The notes under the pieces: model-generated
Told to the model about the DNA's origin: nothing
The model's database searches: none
Seen by the model: the letters and a program-made list of their open reading frames with translations, nothing else
Source: Bacillota bacterium
GTDB taxonomy: Bacteria > Bacillota > Clostridia > Lachnospirales > Lachnospiraceae
Direction of reading: 5' to 3'
Length of the DNA stretch: 64,000 nucleotides
Assembly (NCBI GenBank): GCA_023437365.1
Contig: JAEZGK010000056.1
Coordinates: 62,001 to 126,000, forward strand
Position numbers and translations under genes: made by a program
Shown: positions 54,414 through 63,222 of the stretch, in pieces
Position numbering within the stretch: position 1 is the stretch's first letter
Layout: every line of letters starts with the position of its first letter

Positions 54414-54551
54414 TTATCCTATCCGATATGCTTCGCCTTTATCAATATCAAGATATTCTCTACCGTTATCCCTCCATAATTCTACACGAGAAATAGCCAC
54501 TTCAATCAGTACCGTATTCTTATATTTCATGAAATGCTCGCAAAATTTCAT
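54414..54551 (-). CDS. Candidate 45-residue small protein
   Basis: An ATG at 54551, preceded by AGAGGATA, opens 45 codons: MKFCEHFMKYKNTVLIEVAI then SRVELWRDNGREYLDIDKGE and a short tail. It begins four bases after the DUF3784 stop codon, so translational coupling is likely. Composition looks coding, but no homologue is recognised; it could be an N-terminal or C-terminal piece of a decayed gene. Confidence 0.4.
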   Translation of the reverse strand: MKFCEHFMKYKNTVLIEVAISRVELWRDNGREYLDIDKGEAYRIG

Positions 54552-54555
54552 TATA

Positions 54556-54894
54556 TTATCCTCTTTTTTTAAAATGATTTCCGGTGTTACCATAGACTGC
54601 TGCGAAAATAGAAAGAATCATGACACCGGCAGTATATGCAATTGGTAACCATATGATTTTGAGAATCCCACCGATTGCAATGCATGGAAGGAACAGACCG
54701 ATCGGCAATAGTATTTTTCCTATGAAGCGGCACATGCTTTTCACGTCATACTTTTCTTTTTCTTCCTTTGAAGATGTATTATATCCTGCAATCAGAAAGG
54801 AACCTCTGCCTGAAAGTAAAACCAATGCCATCACAACAATCAACACTCCAATTATAATTGTTATGACTAAGCCAATGATATCCGTGTTTTTCAT
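54556..54894 (-). CDS. DUF3784 family membrane protein
   Basis: A 112-residue protein with three membrane segments (about 8-28, 61-80, 83-101). The loop FLIAGYNTSSKEEKEKYDVK is the DUF3784 signature, a small Firmicute family of unknown role. AAGGAG precedes the ATG at 54894. The 45-residue candidate follows immediately. Confidence 0.8.
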   Translation of the reverse strand: MKNTDIIGLVITIIIGVLIVVMALVLLSGRGSFLIAGYNTSSKEEKEKYDVKSMCRFIGKILLPIGLFLPCIAIGGILKIIWLPIAYTAGVMILSIFAAVYGNTGNHFKKRG

Positions 54895-54925
54895 TTGATT
54901 ATCTCCTTATAAATTCTCCGCTAGA

Positions 54926-55450
54926 CTATAAAGATTTACAATCCAGCGAATATATTTTATGTAGATACTCCTTGCCTCGAAAGGTACAGAAATATTCATG
55001 GCCGCCATAGTCAAACCCAAGCCTTTCAGCAAGCTTGACAGATTTATCATTCTCAGCATAGATATGTGCATTGATCTGATTGACTTTCAGCTCCTCAATG
55101 ACAACTTTCACTAAAGCTCTGACTGCCTCCTGCATATAGCCGTTTCCCCAAAAGGCCTCTTTCATATCATAGCCGATATCGATTTTGTTGTCACTCGGAT
55201 TCCAGCAATGAAAGCCGCATGTACCCATCTTTGCCTGATCAGATTTTCTTACTAGAATCCAGCGGCTTGTTCCGACAGATTTGGATTGTACATAGGTTTC
55301 AATGATTTCATCTGCCCCTAACATATCAGCTAATGGCTCTTCATCATATAAATATTTCGTGACCTCCGGATCAGAAAACTGTGAATAAATAAATTCTCTA
55401 TCCTCTGCGGAAATGCTTTTTAAAATTAATCTGTCTGTTACGATATCCAT
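54926..55450 (-). CDS. GNAT acetyltransferase (RimJ/RimL type)
   Basis: A 174-residue protein with the RimJ-like N-terminus TDRLILKSISAEDREFI and the acetyl-CoA loop KEAFWGNGYMQEAVRALV (about 94-111, variant Q/RxxGxG/A). HIYAENDKSVKLAERLGFDY near the C-terminus is typical. Acceptor unknown: ribosomal protein termini or small molecules. GGGGGGGATTCT precedes the ATG. First of several GNAT genes in this part of the window. Confidence 0.85.
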   Translation of the reverse strand: MDIVTDRLILKSISAEDREFIYSQFSDPEVTKYLYDEEPLADMLGADEIIETYVQSKSVGTSRWILVRKSDQAKMGTCGFHCWNPSDNKIDIGYDMKEAFWGNGYMQEAVRALVKVVIEELKVNQINAHIYAENDKSVKLAERLGFDYGGHEYFCTFRGKEYLHKIYSLDCKSL

Positions 55451-55538
55451 AGAATCCCCCCTCCCCTGATTTTATTTATTATAATATATTGCTATGCCAT
55501 CGGCAACAAATGAGACATAATTGATAAAGATCGTGAAT

Positions 55539-56081
55539 CTACTGTAATAACTTTTCATCAAATACATTCTGTCTATCCTCTATTAATCTTTTTATTTCAT
55601 ATACAGTTTCTTTCAAAGTCAATTTTGTAGTATTAATAGAAGGAAACGGATAATCATTGTAAATTATTCTTGTATTTTTAATTGCTCTATCAATTCTTGC
55701 CTCATCACGATTGTCACATCTCATCCGCTTAATATTCTCATCTAAATCGCACGTTAGTATCATAGGTATAAAATCGAAATCTATATTCAACTCTCTTAAT
55801 TCTATCATTATTTCTCTAAAGTTAGCTTTTCTATGACCGTGAAATCCATACGCCCATATAATACTTTCATATAAAGAACTCTCCAAATATTTAGTCAACA
55901 TAAATAGCATAAATTGCCGCCCAATATCTATCCCTTCAGTATTAATAAATGGATTTCTTTGTGCACATAAATCACTGTCTACAAATGCCGAATTCTCAAT
56001 GTAACTAATAAGTTCTCTGCCTGTTGACGATTTTCCTACCCCATTAGGTCCACAAATAAAAATAAGTTTTTTTTCCACCAC
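55539..56081 (-). CDS. P-loop kinase-like protein
   Basis: A 180-residue protein with Walker A GPNGVGKSS (11-19). It lacks the long zeta-toxin core and resembles small AAA/shikimate-kinase-like proteins of unknown substrate. IPMILTCDLDENIKRMRCDN suggests a lid region. The start is one of two adjacent GTG codons behind AAGGAGATGAT. Read alone between two GNAT genes. Confidence 0.7.
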   Translation of the reverse strand: MVEKKLIFICGPNGVGKSSTGRELISYIENSAFVDSDLCAQRNPFINTEGIDIGRQFMLFMLTKYLESSLYESIIWAYGFHGHRKANFREIMIELRELNIDFDFIPMILTCDLDENIKRMRCDNRDEARIDRAIKNTRIIYNDYPFPSINTTKLTLKETVYEIKRLIEDRQNVFDEKLLQ

Positions 56082-56155
56082 ATCATCTCCTTATATCCGT
56101 ACCTTATAACATAAATCCTTTACTTCGTTGTTGATAACAAATGCGAATTATTTCA

Positions 56156-56668
56156 CTAATCCTCTCGAGTAACAGCGTAATAATAACAATGACGAGTTAC
56201 TCCCTGATAACACATATCCTCTTCTTTTGAGATTTTCTTCATACCACATTTTTTCATCACCTGAAAGCTGGCCGTATTCTCTTCAAACGCACCAGCAACT
56301 ATCTGACGGAACCCTTGCTGAAAAAGCTCCTCTATGACTGCTTGCAGCATTTCGGATGCATAGCCTTGATTATGGTAGTTCGGATGAATCACATACCCTA
56401 ATTCAATGACACCATCCTCTATCTCTACATCATTTACAAATCCAATCAACTGATCCTCTTTATAGATACCGCGTTCATAATGCTTATCAGAAAGAGAGTA
56501 TGCCTGAAGTTTTTTGAACATTCCGACAGCATCATTCTCAGTCTCAAACTCAGGAAGTATAAACCCCTCCCTGATTCGTTGGTTTGTCAATAGCTCAATC
56601 ATAGCATCCTGGTCATTATCCTGATATGGTTTCATCTCTAATCGATTTGTCTTTAACACCTTGTTCAA
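56156..56668 (-). CDS. GNAT acetyltransferase
   Basis: A 170-residue protein with LKTNRLEMKPYQDNDQDAMI, GYVIHPNYHNQGYASEMLQA (acetyl-CoA loop) and VAGAFEENTASFQVMKKCGM. These are typical RimJ/RimL-type GNAT blocks. The frame starts with TTG 56668 after GAGGGATTGAA. Acceptor unknown. Confidence 0.83.
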   Translation of the reverse strand: MNKVLKTNRLEMKPYQDNDQDAMIELLTNQRIREGFILPEFETENDAVGMFKKLQAYSLSDKHYERGIYKEDQLIGFVNDVEIEDGVIELGYVIHPNYHNQGYASEMLQAVIEELFQQGFRQIVAGAFEENTASFQVMKKCGMKKISKEEDMCYQGVTRHCYYYAVTRED

Positions 56669-56729
56669 TTCAATCCCTCATCTTTTCTGAATACGATTCC
56701 GAAGATATTACTAATAACCTGTTTATTCA

Positions 56730-56963
56730 TTACAGTATTATTTTCTTACTTGCTCTATGAAGATATAATATCCCAAAGCCTCCCAACATTTTTTCACCTA
56801 TGTTATTATACAAGAAATTAACTTTTACATATTGTATCCCCAGTGTTTTTAAGAATTTGATTAATTCCTCTTCCAGTATCTTAACAATACCTTTTCTCTG
56901 ATAGTCCTCTCGAATGTATGCAGCTGATATATATCCTGCTTCACTTAATTTTGAAATTGGCAA
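56730..56963 (-). pseudogene. 5'-truncated GNAT acetyltransferase
   Basis: A 77-codon frame contains GYISAAYIREDYQRKGIVKI, the acetyl-CoA loop, and the following helix, but the N-terminal beta sheet of a GNAT domain is absent. It begins with a TTG that lacks a ribosome site, and the C-terminus is short. Probably a deletion remnant. Confidence 0.6.
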
Positions 56964-57037
56964 ATGGCATCTAACCTCTTATTTACATTCAGCTACGTTG
57001 AGATTTTATTCTGTCATGCTAAAACCTAACCTTCATT

Positions 57038-57610
57038 TTAATAATGCCCCTTGACCGGCTTATCCTTTGTTCTGTGCTTTCTATCAGGGTCATACTTCTG
57101 CCAATAGACTACCTTTTCATTGTATCTGCAGCGTCCCGGTTCCTGATAGGTACCGTGTCCAAAATATACCATTCCCAGAGGTTTTACGTGTTCCGGACAG
57201 TCAATCAATTTTTGCATCATTTCCATTCTTTTTTGTACCGGATAAATCCCGATCCAGACACTTGCAAGACCCAGATCCGTCGCTGCCAGTAGCATATTTT
57301 CTATTGCTGCACTGCAATCACATACCCATAAATCCCTATCCTGGCTTTTAAAAGCATATTTCATATTTCCGCATACGACAATCGCAAGCGGTGCATTATA
57401 TTTGGCAAATAACATTTTGTCTCTGATCTTATCCAGTACTTCTTTATCATTAATCACAACAAATTCCCAGGGTTGCGTATTTGCTGCCGTCGGTGCTGAG
57501 AAAGCTGCCCTTAATATAGTCTCAACTTCCTGCTCTGTCACCATCACATCTGTATAGTTTCTGATACTTCTGCGATTAAATATAGCATCTAAGGTCTCCA
57601 TTCGTTTCAC
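57038..57610 (-). CDS. Nitroreductase family protein
   Basis: A 190-residue FMN-dependent protein. FNRRSIRNYTDVMVTEQEVE (11-30) has the FMN-binding Arg pair, SAPTAANTQPWEFVVI (about 38-53) the second FMN loop, and TDLGLASVWIGIYPV (about 111-125) the core helix. Such enzymes reduce nitroaromatics, quinones or flavins with NAD(P)H. GTG 57610 is used; the ATG three codons later is an alternative. Stands alone. Confidence 0.9.
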   Translation of the reverse strand: MKRMETLDAIFNRRSIRNYTDVMVTEQEVETILRAAFSAPTAANTQPWEFVVINDKEVLDKIRDKMLFAKYNAPLAIVVCGNMKYAFKSQDRDLWVCDCSAAIENMLLAATDLGLASVWIGIYPVQKRMEMMQKLIDCPEHVKPLGMVYFGHGTYQEPGRCRYNEKVVYWQKYDPDRKHRTKDKPVKGHY

Positions 57611-57765
57611 ACCATACCTTTCAAATATGTTTTCATGATTTACTCGACTTTCGAAATATAACTGTCAATACAAACGTTACCTATTACTAAGCTTTTCGCA
57701 GCTCCCAAAATAAAACTGTGGTACCTTTTGAAACCTTTTTTATAAACACGGTGATATCAAAGCTA

Positions 57766-58212
57766 CTAACACTGCTTTATAAAAGAAACGTGATTTTCTA
57801 ATTCTAGATAGCCATTTCTTTTATAAAAATGATATGCCGGCATGTTTCGTTCAGTCTGCAGAAAAATATGACTTATGCCTCTTTGCTTTATATACGCTTC
57901 AATCTCCTGTAGAAACTGTGTTCCCATACCACGCCCCTGCTCCTTGGTACTGATGCAGAACTCATCAATGTAATACTCTGTGCCTGAATACCAATGTCTG
58001 ATACTCCCCATAGATAGTCCTACCATAGCTCCATCTTCAAATAATCCAAATGCTAAAGAATTAGGATTGTCAATCAGATCCAATATGTATGCATGAAGCT
58101 GCCTCTGATCACTCCAATCATCGTTCCAGGGTTCATTTGAAAATACTTGAAAGAAGAACTCTTTTATTTCTTCTACCTGATCTATACTAAGCGTCCTTAT
58201 TTGTGTAGTCAT
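57766..58212 (-). CDS. GNAT acetyltransferase
   Basis: A 148-residue GNAT protein. VEEIKEFFFQVFSNEPWNDD opens it, EQGRGMGTQFLQEIEAYIKQ (about 92-111) is the acetyl-CoA loop with RGMGT, and FYKRNGYLELENHVSFIK closes it. Resembles the small-molecule AAC(6')-like or YjaB group; substrate unknown. GGAGAAATGTCAAA precedes the ATG. Confidence 0.85.
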   Translation of the reverse strand: MTTQIRTLSIDQVEEIKEFFFQVFSNEPWNDDWSDQRQLHAYILDLIDNPNSLAFGLFEDGAMVGLSMGSIRHWYSGTEYYIDEFCISTKEQGRGMGTQFLQEIEAYIKQRGISHIFLQTERNMPAYHFYKRNGYLELENHVSFIKQC

Positions 58213-58386
58213 TTTGACATTTCTCCTTTGGTAAATCTGGTCTATCCATGAAATGTAAGTACTTTCTTATTTTACCTCACCGCTTCCTCAACTTCAATCA
58301 TTATATCTATATTTCCCCATACGCTATAAGCATGAGACAAATATCTCTATTCTATGAACTTCCGTGGAACCCCTGCCCGAATACTT

Positions 58387-58464
58387 CTACTTCTTGTTCT
58401 TGTCTTGCTTAGCAGCTTTCTCTTCCTTTATTATATCCTTCCATTGTATCCAGAAAGCATCCAT
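58387..58464 (-). CDS. Possible 25-residue Lys-rich peptide
   Basis: An ATG at 58464, seven bases after AGGGG, opens MDAFWIQWKDIIKEEKAAKQ and DKNKK. Short, with an aromatic N-terminus and a basic C-terminus. The stretch 58213-58542 otherwise holds nothing recognised. This may be chance. Confidence 0.25.
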   Translation of the reverse strand: MDAFWIQWKDIIKEEKAAKQDKNKK

Positions 58465-58542
58465 AGCTATTCCCCTACGAAGCCTGTAGAATAGATAAGG
58501 CGAAGTAGTAACTGAATGATTGACACACAAAAGGAGGTCACT

Positions 58543-59295
58543 ATGAAACTACTCAAAAACATCTTTATTGTAACTCTGTGTTTCCTGTTAATATTCCCTG
58601 CTACTGCGGCTAGTGCTGCGAGCTATACCATCCAAAAGAATGACACGCTCTATTCGCTCAGTAAGTTATTTGATACCAGTGTGAGTTCCCTGCGGTATTC
58701 TAATAATTTGAATGAATATAACCTAAAGCCGGGCTCGAAGATCTATGTTCCGGCACATGTGCATAAAGTAAAAAGCGGTGAGACTTTGAAAAAGATAGCC
58801 GCTAAGTACGAGGTATCCGTAGCTAAACTGAAAAAAGCAAATGGTAAAAAAGCGAACTCGATCACTCCGGGATTCAAATTGATTATTCCGGGAGAAAAGC
58901 CAAATAAGAAATCCGATGCTGTGATTTCCTATACCAATGCAGATATTGATTTGTTGGCAAAGCTGATTGAAGCAGAGGCTTCGGGAGAAACCATGCAGGC
59001 AAAGATCGGTGTCGGCGCTGTTGTCATTAACCGTGTACAGAGTAAAGAATGGGCACCCTCGGTATCCAAGGTAATCAAACAAAAAATAGGTCAGTATTAT
59101 CAGTTCACTCCGGTTAAGATCGGAACGATTAACAACAAGCCTTCCACAGCCTCAAAAAAGGCGGCGTGGATAGCAATGTTCGGCAGTGATCCAAGTAATG
59201 GTGCGATCTTTTATTTCGATCAGAGCTCAAAAAATGCATGGCTCTGGTCAAAGCCCCAGACAGCACAATTAGATCATATGGTCTTTGTAAAATAA
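58543..59295 (+). CDS. LysM-SleB cell-wall hydrolase
   Basis: A 250-residue exported protein with a signal peptide (1-26), LysM repeat 1 (about 27-70, YTIQKNDTLYSLSKLFDTSV), LysM repeat 2 (about 73-116, HKVKSGETLKKIAAKYEVSV) and a Hydrolase_2/SleB domain (about 133-250) with KLIEAEASGETMQAKIGVGA, whose Glu is the candidate catalytic residue. SleB-type enzymes are lytic transglycosylases of the spore cortex or cell wall. AAAGGAGG lies seven bases before ATG 58543; the open frame begins earlier at 58516. Confidence 0.9.
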   Translation: MKLLKNIFIVTLCFLLIFPATAASAASYTIQKNDTLYSLSKLFDTSVSSLRYSNNLNEYNLKPGSKIYVPAHVHKVKSGETLKKIAAKYEVSVAKLKKANGKKANSITPGFKLIIPGEKPNKKSDAVISYTNADIDLLAKLIEAEASGETMQAKIGVGAVVINRVQSKEWAPSVSKVIKQKIGQYYQFTPVKIGTINNKPSTASKKAAWIAMFGSDPSNGAIFYFDQSSKNAWLWSKPQTAQLDHMVFVK

Positions 59296-59299
59296 AAAG

Positions 59300-59455
59300 T
59301 CCAGAGACCAATCAGTAACAAAGGTAAGCTCCAAAGGGAAAGTGACAGCGAAAGACTCCGTCACAGCAAGAACCACAGCCTCTGTGGATGGATAAATTGA
59401 CCTGTAAAGTCACTGAATCTGATGCTGCTTCCTCAGTGACAAAAAGGAAGAAATA
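59300..59455 (+). pseudogene. Decayed BIG2-like repeat
   Basis: Translating with frame changes gives SVTKVSSKGKVTAKDSVTAR, TTASVDG, a stop, then CKVTESDAASSVTKRKK. This resembles the end of a BIG2 domain like those at 34228-35187 and suggests a lost Ig-like protein. Stops and a missing start make it non-functional. Confidence 0.55.
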
Positions 59456-59471
59456 ATTTCTGAAAGATAAT

Positions 59472-59525
59472 AAAACCGTTATAAAATATTTAGGTCCTTC
59501 TGACCAAAATGTTCATAACGGTTTT
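59472..59525. terminator. Bidirectional terminator
   Basis: AAAACCGTTAT pairs with ATAACGGTTTT around 32 bases; A/T tracts flank both ends. It ends the hydrolase transcript from the left and the Cthe_2159-family gene from the right. Confidence 0.75.
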
Positions 59526-59584
59526 ATTATCTGTTAATTTGCATACAGTATATGTCAGATCATATGTTAAAGTGTTCTTACTAT

Positions 59585-61117
59585 TTACATACCAGGCCCG
59601 GCGGGTCCTTCTCCACCTCTCATGCCGCCTCCATGCATGTTTCCCATGGGTGGTCGGCCATTTCCGGGCATCTTATTGCCCTGCTGACCATTACTTGTTA
59701 CGATGGAGCTCAGGGTAACTTCTGCTGTCTGGCTACCGCAGGTCAAGGTATAGGTTTCCCCCTCCTTCAGTTCCGGGCTGCTTATTACTACAGACTGGTA
59801 TTGCCTAACCGGAGTATAGGACACGATGATATTGCCGTCAGAATCCTTTAAACTTACTTCTGAATTTGCCTCTACTGACGCAGACAGATTATTGATAAGA
59901 GAATACTGGGTTGAGGTATCAGAAAAGCCCTGTGCCATACCCAAACTTCCCACAGCAATTACTGTGCCGCCTGTGATTTGACCATCTCCGTTATAATCCA
60001 GGCTACTGTTCATAGCTTCTGTCGGTCCGCTTACGAAGACACTTCCTCCCAATACATAAAGGGAACCATTAGAATCTATTCCGTCACCCTGTGCATCAAC
60101 CGTAAGCGTACCACCGGAGATCGAGATGTAACAGTTCGTATCGTTTTCAAATGGATTGTCCATCCTACCGTTGTTCTGGTTATTACTACTAGCTGAATTC
60201 GAGGAACCGCTTGATGCATTCAGACCGTCATCCTCAGCATGGATGTCTATTTCGCCTCCGGCAATGACAATCGCTGTCCCTTCCAGCCCCTCCTGACAAT
60301 CAGGTATCGATATACTTCCACCAGAGATGTAGATATAGCCTTTTGTTGTATCCTCACCATTCTTTGACTGTATACCATTTCCGTCAACAGAGGTGAGTAC
60401 AAATTCACCATCCCTAATCTTTACACAGTCTTTCCCGTTCAGTGCATCCTTTACTGCACTGATCTGATAAGTACCGCCTGTGATTACAAGATCATCCTTG
60501 GATACGATCCCATGTTTATAATTTGCATTGATCGTAAGCATTCCCGATCCGTTCAGAGTCAGGTCAGAGGTACTGTAAATTGTCCCATCCACCGTATTAT
60601 CATCGTTCTGGATGTATTCTGTTCCATCTGTCAGAGTATTCTGCGTCCCATTCTCCAGCGTCAGGAACACCTTATCCGCATTTTTGATATAGATAGGCGC
60701 AGAGCTGTTGCAGTTGATGGCTGCATTATCCAGAATGAGCTGAAGCTTATCCGAATCTCCTGCGTCTACCAGAATCTGCCCATTGTCCAGTGTTCCGCTG
60801 ATTACATAACTGCCCTCTTTCACGATTTTAACAGTTGTATCCTGTACAGTAACCCCATCACCGGATACTAGAATGTTGCTACCATTTAAACTGATCCTGG
60901 TTGCAGTGGTTTCTTCATAACCGACCTCAAGGTCCTTTGCCGTAAATTCGGTGTCGACAGCAATTGTTGAGGCTTCTGTCGTGACTGTTGAGGCTGATTC
61001 TACAATATCGATATTGTTCTGAGCCATCGAAGATGTATCCGATTTTGAACTACAGCCTGTTACAAAGATGGCTGTTGCTACGATCAATGCCAGAATTATA
61101 TATATTTTCTTTTTCAT
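59585..61117 (-). CDS. Cthe_2159-family carbohydrate-binding lipoprotein
   Basis: A 510-residue lipoprotein with lipobox VTGC and lipidated Cys22. After a Ser/Thr linker comes a right-handed beta-helix rich in GGT/GGS turns (DLTLNGSGMLTINANYKHGI, VITGGTYQISAVKDALNGKD). This is the Cthe_2159 pattern, a surface protein that binds acidic carbohydrates such as polygalacturonate. The C-terminus is Gly/Met/Pro-rich. It lies downstream of a DUF4956 and a VTC gene, a combination conserved in clostridia. Confidence 0.88.
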   Translation of the reverse strand: MKKKIYIILALIVATAIFVTGCSSKSDTSSMAQNNIDIVESASTVTTEASTIAVDTEFTAKDLEVGYEETTATRISLNGSNILVSGDGVTVQDTTVKIVKEGSYVISGTLDNGQILVDAGDSDKLQLILDNAAINCNSSAPIYIKNADKVFLTLENGTQNTLTDGTEYIQNDDNTVDGTIYSTSDLTLNGSGMLTINANYKHGIVSKDDLVITGGTYQISAVKDALNGKDCVKIRDGEFVLTSVDGNGIQSKNGEDTTKGYIYISGGSISIPDCQEGLEGTAIVIAGGEIDIHAEDDGLNASSGSSNSASSNNQNNGRMDNPFENDTNCYISISGGTLTVDAQGDGIDSNGSLYVLGGSVFVSGPTEAMNSSLDYNGDGQITGGTVIAVGSLGMAQGFSDTSTQYSLINNLSASVEANSEVSLKDSDGNIIVSYTPVRQYQSVVISSPELKEGETYTLTCGSQTAEVTLSSIVTSNGQQGNKMPGNGRPPMGNMHGGGMRGGEGPAGPGM

Positions 61118-61201
61118 GTTCTTCTCCTATCTCTGCGTGTTCTTATTACTCATATTATCATCTCAGTTATTATTTAGCAAACAGTCCTCCCATTTATATT
61201 C

Positions 61202-61867
61202 CTATAATTCATCAGTTCCGAAGGCAATTCTTCCGATGGCTATCTCCAGATTACCGTTTCTGCAGCGTAGCTCATCCATAAATTTCTTTTCCTCCAGCGG
61301 ATTTTTCATCTTAATACGATACTCCAGTTTATACAGGCTTCCCATATTGGAGGTCTTTGCTTTTACCAGCTCATATTTCGTTGTATAGGTCCGGAACAGA
61401 TCATCGAATACTTCCGAATAGTCCAGGCTTTCCGGAATAGTAATCTTCAACTCCTTTTCCTTATGTCTTGGTTCACCAAAGCTTGTGGCATGAAATAAAG
61501 CACTTGCTCCGCCTATGATCAGTACAAAGATAATGGCAGCAGTGATGTAGCCTGTCCCTGTGGCTAATCCGACTGCCATGGACAGGAAGATGCTGTTGAT
61601 TTCCTTGGCATTGCCGGGAACGGAACGGAAACGGACCAAGCCGAAAGCTCCCATGACCGCAATACCGGTTCCGAGATTACCATTTACCAGCATGATAACC
61701 ATCTGGACTATGGCAGGGAGCAATGCAATGGTGATGACAAAACCCTTGCTGCTGTTGTTAAAGAAGCTGTGCACCCAGGCTAAGACAGCTCCCAGCACCA
61801 GTGAACAAATGATACATATAAGAAAGCTTTCCAAGGTAAGTGTCCCTGATAAGATTGAATTAAGCAT
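61202..61867 (-). CDS. DUF4956 membrane protein
   Basis: A 221-residue protein with four membrane segments (about 14-36, 44-62, 66-84, 98-122) followed by a cytoplasmic domain. The centre GLVRFRSVPGNAKEINSIFL is the DUF4956 signature. It overlaps the VTC gene by eight bases, so the two are translationally coupled and may form a membrane complex. Function unknown; a role in polyphosphate or cell-wall polymer traffic is inferred from the neighbours. Confidence 0.87.
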   Translation of the reverse strand: MLNSILSGTLTLESFLICIICSLVLGAVLAWVHSFFNNSSKGFVITIALLPAIVQMVIMLVNGNLGTGIAVMGAFGLVRFRSVPGNAKEINSIFLSMAVGLATGTGYITAAIIFVLIIGGASALFHATSFGEPRHKEKELKITIPESLDYSEVFDDLFRTYTTKYELVKAKTSNMGSLYKLEYRIKMKNPLEEKKFMDELRCRNGNLEIAIGRIAFGTDEL

Positions 61868-62594
61868 ATTTTATTTCTCCTTCCTTGATTATAGTCTTAG
61901 GTTTCTTCAGTGAAATTTCATAAGCTCTTCCATACTTTGAGAAGGACGTAGGATAGATATTCAGATCCGTTAACGTATTAGACAACCACACAGGCATTGC
62001 CCCGGGTATCTTGATCTCCATCAGCTTCGTCCCATCCTCCAGCAGACGGTCTCCCCAGACTCCGGCTTCCAACCATAGCTTTTCTTCACGATAGCGGACA
62101 TTCGTATCAAAGGTTATTCTTAAATCCGGATTATCTAAGCCATAATATGCGGTTCTGTCATAGGAGATATACATTGATGGTATTAACTCCTTGTAAAAGT
62201 CGAGAAAATAATCTATTTCTTTGACTATCTGCGTAGAGCTCTCAATTTTTTCCCTTTCATATAAAAACTTTTCAGCCTGAGACAATTCCATCTTCACCCG
62301 TCTTTTATAGACGACACCCTTATATTTCTTCTTAAGCTCCACAAATACCGTGTCGCCTTCGGAGGGGGTTCCATAGCTGCGCAGCCTCAATTTTTCCTTA
62401 TATATCGGCTTTTCTAATGAGTTTCTGATGAGCAGGTGACTGGGTGTGTCAAAGTATATATTGCAGATGGTAGTTTCCTTGTATTGATCAATCTCGAATT
62501 TATCCTTCCATGCCGCCTTGATCTGGCGATACTGGAGCTCACTTAATAAATACTTCTTTTCATATCGTTGAAAGGTTCCCTGTGTCGGTGCCAT
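61860..62594 (-). CDS. VTC-domain polyphosphate polymerase-like protein
   Basis: A 244-residue protein consisting of one VTC (tunnel) domain. FQRYEKKYLLSELQYRQI, YKEKLRLRSYG, VFVELKKKYKGVVYKRR and LMEIKIPG place basic and acidic residues as in Vtc4, which makes polyphosphate from ATP. Clostridial members occur with DUF4956 and may modify surface polymers. The first gene of a three-gene run with DUF4956 and the Cthe_2159-family protein. Its catalytic activity is inferred only. Confidence 0.87.
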   Translation of the reverse strand: MAPTQGTFQRYEKKYLLSELQYRQIKAAWKDKFEIDQYKETTICNIYFDTPSHLLIRNSLEKPIYKEKLRLRSYGTPSEGDTVFVELKKKYKGVVYKRRVKMELSQAEKFLYEREKIESSTQIVKEIDYFLDFYKELIPSMYISYDRTAYYGLDNPDLRITFDTNVRYREEKLWLEAGVWGDRLLEDGTKLMEIKIPGAMPVWLSNTLTDLNIYPTSFSKYGRAYEISLKKPKTIIKEGEIKYA

Positions 62595-62772
62595 ATCCTC
62601 TCACTCCTATCTGTCATCTTTATCATTCTGCTGTGTTTGCTTGGCTTAGGCATCACAATTCGATATTGTTTGCATCTGTACTTATTATATAAACCCTACC
62701 TTAAATCAACTTTAAAGAGAACCTTAATATAACTTAAAATTTTGCATGATATTATCACGAGTTCAATTCAGG
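62595..62772. other. Intergenic, nothing recognised
   Basis: AT-rich DNA upstream of the VTC gene; likely contains its promoter, but no consensus pair stands out. Confidence 0.35.
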
Positions 62773-62983
62773 AAGCTTCTAATATGATGAGTAAGAGACT
62801 TTCTGATGTGATTAGTAAAGGATTTTCTGATATGCTTAGTAAATGACTTTCTGATATGATTAGTAAAAGGCTTTCTAATATGATTAGAGAATGACTTTCT
62901 AGATATGATTAGTAATGACTTTCTGATATGCTTAGTAAAAGGCTTTCTAATATGATTAGAGAATGACTTTCTGATATGATTAA
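62773..62983. repeat. 24-25 bp tandem repeat array
   Basis: About eight copies of a unit like GACTTTCTGATATGATTAGT then AAAT, with variants (GGCTTTCTAATATGATTAGA). A larger block of about 70 bp is itself duplicated. Non-coding; stops occur in every frame. Confidence 0.85.
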
Positions 62984-63092
62984 AGTGTCAAAATGTGCAT
63001 AGCACATTTCCTGATACAATTGATTGCTATCGCAAGCCAGCTTGCATATCAATCTATTGTATCAAGAAAGCACCTCCGGTGCTTTTGACACT
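62984..63092. repeat. Foldback (MITE-like) repeat element, second copy
   Basis: Outer arms AGTGTCAAAA and TTTTGACACT; inner arms CTGATACAATTGATTG and CAATCTATTGTATCAAG; GAAAGCACCTCCGGTGC at the right, as in 37473-37593. The loop holds GCAAGCCAGCTTGC. Non-coding and palindromic. Confidence 0.7.
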
Positions 63093-63222
63093 TTTCTGAA
63101 AAAATTTCCTAAACTAATAATATCTTAAGTCCGTTATTAAAAAATGCTTACACAATGAAGGTCAATATCGGTTATCACGATATTCGATCTGCATAGCGTA
63201 AGCCTCTTAGATTTTATTCATA

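Noticed and set aside
55539..56081. Zeta-toxin-like kinase of a toxin-antitoxin pair
   Set aside because: It is shorter than zeta toxins, has no antitoxin partner next to it, and only the P-loop is shared.
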